A stretch of DNA of 8,606 bases from an uncultured Microbacteriaceae bacterium (GTDB lineage Bacteria > Actinomycetota > Actinomycetes > Actinomycetales > Microbacteriaceae), in assembly GCA_937896185.1 (NCBI GenBank), contig CALBMG010000184.1, positions 1 through 8,606 of the forward strand. Direction: 5' to 3'. The translations under genes were made by a program, and so were the position numbers. Below, one piece after another: positions 5,644-8,606 of this stretch. Below the pieces are notes generated by a model. That model saw only the letters and a list, made by a program, of their open reading frames with translations. It had not been told where the DNA came from and made no database searches. Positions within the stretch are counted from its first letter, which is position 1; every line of letters begins with the position of its first letter.

Positions 5644-7674
5644 ATGCCTAACCCTTTTGCACAGCCCAGCACGCTGCCATATCAGCTGCCGGACTTTGCT
5701 CACATTGATACAGCCGATATCGGCCCAGCAATACTGGAAGGCATGGAACGTCAACTCGACGAAATGCGTGCCATCACCGATAATCCTGAACCACCCACCT
5801 TCCGCAACACTATGGAGATGTGGGAACGCAGTGGGCAGTTGTTGCAGCGTGCCGTGCTCGTGTTTGGCAACATCTCGAGCGCCGATGCGACCCCCGATGT
5901 GGTGGCTCTTGACACCGCTTTTTCGCCGCTGCTCGCTGCGCACCATGACGCGATTGTGCTGGACCCGAAACTGTTCGACCGTGTTCATACGCTTCATGAG
6001 TCACGTCATGAATTGGGTTTGGAACCCGACCAGCTGTACCTGTTGGAACGCACACACCATGACATGGTGCTCGGCGGTGCAGCCCTAGACAGTGCGGCTA
6101 CCGAGAAATTGACGACTCTCAACCAACGCATTTCAGCGCTCGAAACCTCCTTCGTCAACAAACTGCAGGATGAAGCACGGGAACTCGCCGTGCTCTTCGA
6201 TTCGGCGAGTGAACTCGACGGGCTCGAGGCGGGCGAACTGTCCGCCGCCGCCAGTGCAGCGTCGGAGCACGGTCACCCTGGCAAATACCTCATCACTCTG
6301 GTGCTGCCCACCCTGCACCCCGCAATCGCCAGCCTGACGGCGTCGGAAAGCCGCGCGCGAATCATGGAGGCTCAAATGCTTCGGGGGCGCCGTGGAGGCC
6401 CTCACGACACACGCCAGACAATTCTCGAACTTGTTCAACTGCGTGCAGAACGTGCCGAATTATTGGGGTTCCCCCACCACCAAGCCGTCATCGCTGCCGG
6501 CAACACGGCAGGAACGGCCGAAGCAATCCGGGAACGACTCGTTGCGCTCGCAGCACCCGCCGCTCGTAACGCGTCACGGGAACAAGCCCAGCTCGAACAG
6601 CTAGCGGGGCACCCCATCGCGCCGTCCGATTGGTCGTTCTATTCAGACTTGGTTCGATCGCAGGAATTCGCCGTCGACGAAAATTCCCTGCGCCCCTATT
6701 TCGAGGCGGAGCGAGTACTCACCGACGGAGTATTTGCAACTGCCACACGCCTGTACGGCATCAGCTTTACTGAACGACATGACCTCGCGGGATATCACCC
6801 CGAGGTACGTGTGTTCGAAGTTTTCGACGCTGACGGCACGGGAATCGGACTGTACCTGCTGGATCTGTACACCCGAGACAGCAAACGCGGTGGGGCGTGG
6901 ATGAATGAGTTGGTCGCACACAACACCCTGTTGGGCCAGCCGGTCATCGTCGTCAACAATCTGAACGTCGCACGCCCCGAGCCCGGCACACCCACGCTTC
7001 TCAATTTTGACGAAGTCAACACTTACTTCCACGAATTTGGCCACGCACTTCACGGGCTTCTGGCCCGAGTGCGATACCCCTCCCAATCCGGCACCAACGT
7101 GTACCGCGACTTCGTCGAGTTCCCCAGCCAGGTCAACGAAATGTGGATGTTCTGGCCCGACGTGGTATCCAACTACGCGGTGCATCATGCCACCGGCGAA
7201 CCATTGGGCGCCGACGTCATCGACAAGATCCGCGCAAGTCAGAAATGGGGCGAAGGTTTCGCGACCGTCGAATATCTCGCAGCCGCCCTCATTGACCATG
7301 AATGGCACATGCTGTCCGCCGACGAAGCACAGGCTGTAACCGATGTCGACACTTTCGAACGAAACGTGCTCGAACGGCACGGACTGAATATTCCGGCTAT
7401 TCCGCCGCGATATTCGTCCAGCTACTTCCAACACACATTTGGTGGTGGCTACGACGCACAGTATTACGCCTACATTTGGAGCGAAGTGCTCGATGCGGAT
7501 GCCGTGGATTGGTTCACCGAAAACGGTGGCGCCACTCGCGCAAACGGTGACGCCTTCCGCACACATGTGCTGGGGTTCGGCGGTTCACGCGATCCCCTCG
7601 AGGCCTATCGCGAGCTGCGTGGACGCGACGCAGATATTGGTGCACTGCTGCGTCGACGTGGCCTAACGACCTAG
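5644..7674 (+). CDS. dcp: M3-family zinc metallopeptidase, Dcp-type peptidyl-dipeptidase
   Basis: Cytoplasmic zinc peptidase that degrades short peptides, by family removing C-terminal dipeptides. The 676-residue length is close to E. coli Dcp and OpdA (about 680). The zinc site is FHEFGHALHG with HEFGH at 463-467, and the third ligand is Glu492 in EFPSQVNE. Substrate-binding residues His597, Tyr603 and Tyr610 in HTFGGGYDAQYYAY have the same spacing as His601, Tyr607 and Tyr614 of E. coli Dcp. The N-terminus (NPFAQPSTLPYQLPDF) and the end (RRGLTT) also resemble Dcp more than OpdA. No signal peptide is seen. The ATG lies five bases after the acetyltransferase stop and has no Shine-Dalgarno, so it probably depends on coupling. 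Dcp versus OpdA-like specificity cannot be settled from sequence alone. Confidence 0.92.
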   Translation: MPNPFAQPSTLPYQLPDFAHIDTADIGPAILEGMERQLDEMRAITDNPEPPTFRNTMEMWERSGQLLQRAVLVFGNISSADATPDVVALDTAFSPLLAAHHDAIVLDPKLFDRVHTLHESRHELGLEPDQLYLLERTHHDMVLGGAALDSAATEKLTTLNQRISALETSFVNKLQDEARELAVLFDSASELDGLEAGELSAAASAASEHGHPGKYLITLVLPTLHPAIASLTASESRARIMEAQMLRGRRGGPHDTRQTILELVQLRAERAELLGFPHHQAVIAAGNTAGTAEAIRERLVALAAPAARNASREQAQLEQLAGHPIAPSDWSFYSDLVRSQEFAVDENSLRPYFEAERVLTDGVFATATRLYGISFTERHDLAGYHPEVRVFEVFDADGTGIGLYLLDLYTRDSKRGGAWMNELVAHNTLLGQPVIVVNNLNVARPEPGTPTLLNFDEVNTYFHEFGHALHGLLARVRYPSQSGTNVYRDFVEFPSQVNEMWMFWPDVVSNYAVHHATGEPLGADVIDKIRASQKWGEGFATVEYLAAALIDHEWHMLSADEAQAVTDVDTFERNVLERHGLNIPAIPPRYSSSYFQHTFGGGYDAQYYAYIWSEVLDADAVDWFTENGGATRANGDAFRTHVLGFGGSRDPLEAYRELRGRDADIGALLRRRGLTT

Positions 7675-7680
7675 TTTTTG

Positions 7681-7697
7681 TCCGTGTGACGAACGGA
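7681..7697. repeat. Weak inverted repeat between convergent dcp and clpX
   Basis: TCCGT (7681-7685) pairs with ACGGA (7693-7697) around a seven-base loop. It is the only hairpin in the 25-base gap between the two stop codons. No T-run follows it on either strand (a T5 tract precedes it on the plus strand), so it is at best a poor terminator. Confidence 0.3.
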
Positions 7698-7699
7698 AC

Positions 7700-8606
7700 T
7701 TAGGCGGACTTTTCGGTGCGCTCAACGATGTGCACCAGCGTGGGCTCGGCACCTTCGAGAACCGCTGCCTTCGTGACGATCACCTTTGCGATGTGGTCGA
7801 CGGACGGCACTTCGAACATGATGGGCCCGAGCACGTCCTCCATGATGGCGCGCAAACCGCGGGCGCCTGTCTGGCGACTGACTGCGAGGTCAGCAATTGC
7901 GTCGAGAGCGTCCTGGTCGAACTCCAGCTCAACACCGTCAAGACTGAACATGCGCTGATATTGCTTCACCAGTGCATTCTTGGGGCCGGTGAGGATGTCA
8001 ATCAAAGCATTGCGATCCAGCGGAAGGACCGAGGCGACAACGGGAAGTCGACCGATGAATTCGGGGATTAGCCCGAACTTGTGCAGGTCTTCCGGCAAAA
8101 CTTCGCCGAACAACTGCTGGTCATCACGCTTTGCCTGCAACGGAGCACCGAAACCGATTCCGTGTCGACCCACGCGCTGCGAAATGATTTCTTCCAGTCC
8201 GGCGAATGCACCAGCCACGATGAACAACACGTTTGTGGTGTCAATTTGGATGAATTCCTGGTGTGGGTGCTTGCGGCCACCCTGTGGAGGAACACTGGCG
8301 ACAGTTCCTTCCAGGATTTTCAGCAATGCCTGCTGCACTCCTTCACCGGAAACATCTCGTGTGATCGAAGGGTTTTCGGCCTTGCGTGCAATCTTGTCGA
8401 TTTCGTCGATATAGATGATTCCGTTTTGTGCTCGAGCAACATCGAAATCGGCTGCCTGCAACAGCTTCAAGAGAATATTTTCGACGTCCTCACCGACATA
8501 ACCGGCTTCGGTCAACGCCGTCGCATCGGCTACGGCAAAAGGCACGTTGAGACGACGCGCGAGGGTCTGGGCCAGATAGGTTTTACCGCACCCCGTGGGG
8601 CCAATC
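7700..8606 (-). CDS. clpX: ATP-dependent Clp protease ATP-binding subunit ClpX, C-terminal 301 residues (5' part outside window)
   Basis: AAA+ unfoldase that recognises tagged substrates and feeds them to ClpP. The frame is open from 8605 to the TAA at 7700-7702. The fragment starts at the P-loop: Walker A GPTGCGKT (fragment residues 2-9), pore loop GYVG (35-38), Walker B IIYIDE (63-68), [21 protein letters not shown], the RKH loop (111-113), the ClpP-docking IGF loop in [23 protein letters not shown] with the arginine finger region, and sensor 2 in [11 protein letters not shown]. Sequence and the KSA tail resemble actinobacterial ClpX. The N-terminal zinc-binding domain lies outside the window. 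The apparent GTG start at 8545 is internal and should not be used. It converges on dcp. Confidence 0.97.
   Translation of the reverse strand, partial: IGPTGCGKTYLAQTLARRLNVPFAVADATALTEAGYVGEDVENILLKLLQAADFDVARAQNGIIYIDEIDKIARKAENPSITRDVSGEGVQQALLKILEGTVASVPPQGGRKHPHQEFIQIDTTNVLFIVAGAFAGLEEIISQRVGRHGIGFGAPLQAKRDDQQLFGEVLPEDLHKFGLIPEFIGRLPVVASVLPLDRNALIDILTGPKNALVKQYQRMFSLDGVELEFDQDALDAIADLAVSRQTGARGLRAIMEDVLGPIMFEVPSVDHIAKVIVTKAAVLEGAEPTLVHIVERTEKSA

Noticed and set aside
6643..7566. Minus-strand 307-residue open frame antisense to dcp
   Set aside because: Long but Cys/Val/Gly-rich without domain features; it mirrors the catalytic region of a conserved peptidase, so codon bias explains it.
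8545..8545. GTG at 8545 as the clpX start
   Set aside because: The frame stays open upstream and encodes the Walker A motif, so the true start is outside the window.
1..8606. CRISPR array, insertion sequence, phage, toxin-antitoxin or defence genes
   Set aside because: No spaced direct repeats, transposase or integrase motifs, or small paired genes were seen; nearly all of the window is explained by the listed genes and leaders.

Overview
The window looks like a chromosomal core region of a GC-rich Gram-positive bacterium of the Actinomycetota. The evidence is GC-rich coding with several GTG starts, a ClpX fragment very close to the mycobacterial/actinobacterial form, an IleRS of the HYGH type, a short archaeal-like (type 2) ValRS, and an actinobacterial-style translational T-box. 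A placement near Micrococcales or Corynebacteriales is a guess; no marker here fixes the family.

Layout: 1-387 (minus) is the 5' part of ileS. Its leader at 391-566 is a complete translational T-box riboswitch, driven by a promoter that begins inside the end of the upstream tetR gene. Next comes a divergent regulator/transporter pair: a TetR-family repressor (587-1123, minus) and an MFS transporter of the metabolite:H+ symporter type (1199-2476, plus), with a 75-bp shared intergenic region that holds an imperfect palindrome. A hairpin at 2484-2514 closes the transporter gene. A second plus-strand unit, valS (2625-5195), a GNAT acetyltransferase (5195-5638) and an M3 metallopeptidase of the Dcp type (5644-7674), reads as an operon, with a promoter at 2541-2569 and almost no space between genes. 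The 3' two-thirds of clpX (7700-8606, minus) converges on it.

How it fits together: two branched-chain aminoacyl-tRNA synthetase genes lie about 2.2 kb apart on opposite strands. ileS is wired to the charging state of tRNA-Ile through its leader. valS has only a short leader with a simple hairpin and no T-box. The peptidase in the valS operon could feed amino acids from peptides back to the pool, but that is inference. The tetR/transporter pair appears to be a self-contained module whose substrate cannot be read from the sequence.

The most informative non-coding signal is the ileS T-box. Every expected element can be located: an ultrashort Stem I with an AUC specifier in its terminal loop, Stem II, a possible IIA/B pseudoknot, Stem III, an antisequestrator with the UGGU bulge, and a competing hairpin over the Shine-Dalgarno sequence. 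I found no CRISPR array, insertion sequence, tRNA or rRNA gene, phage gene or defence system, and nothing that looks like a wholly new system.
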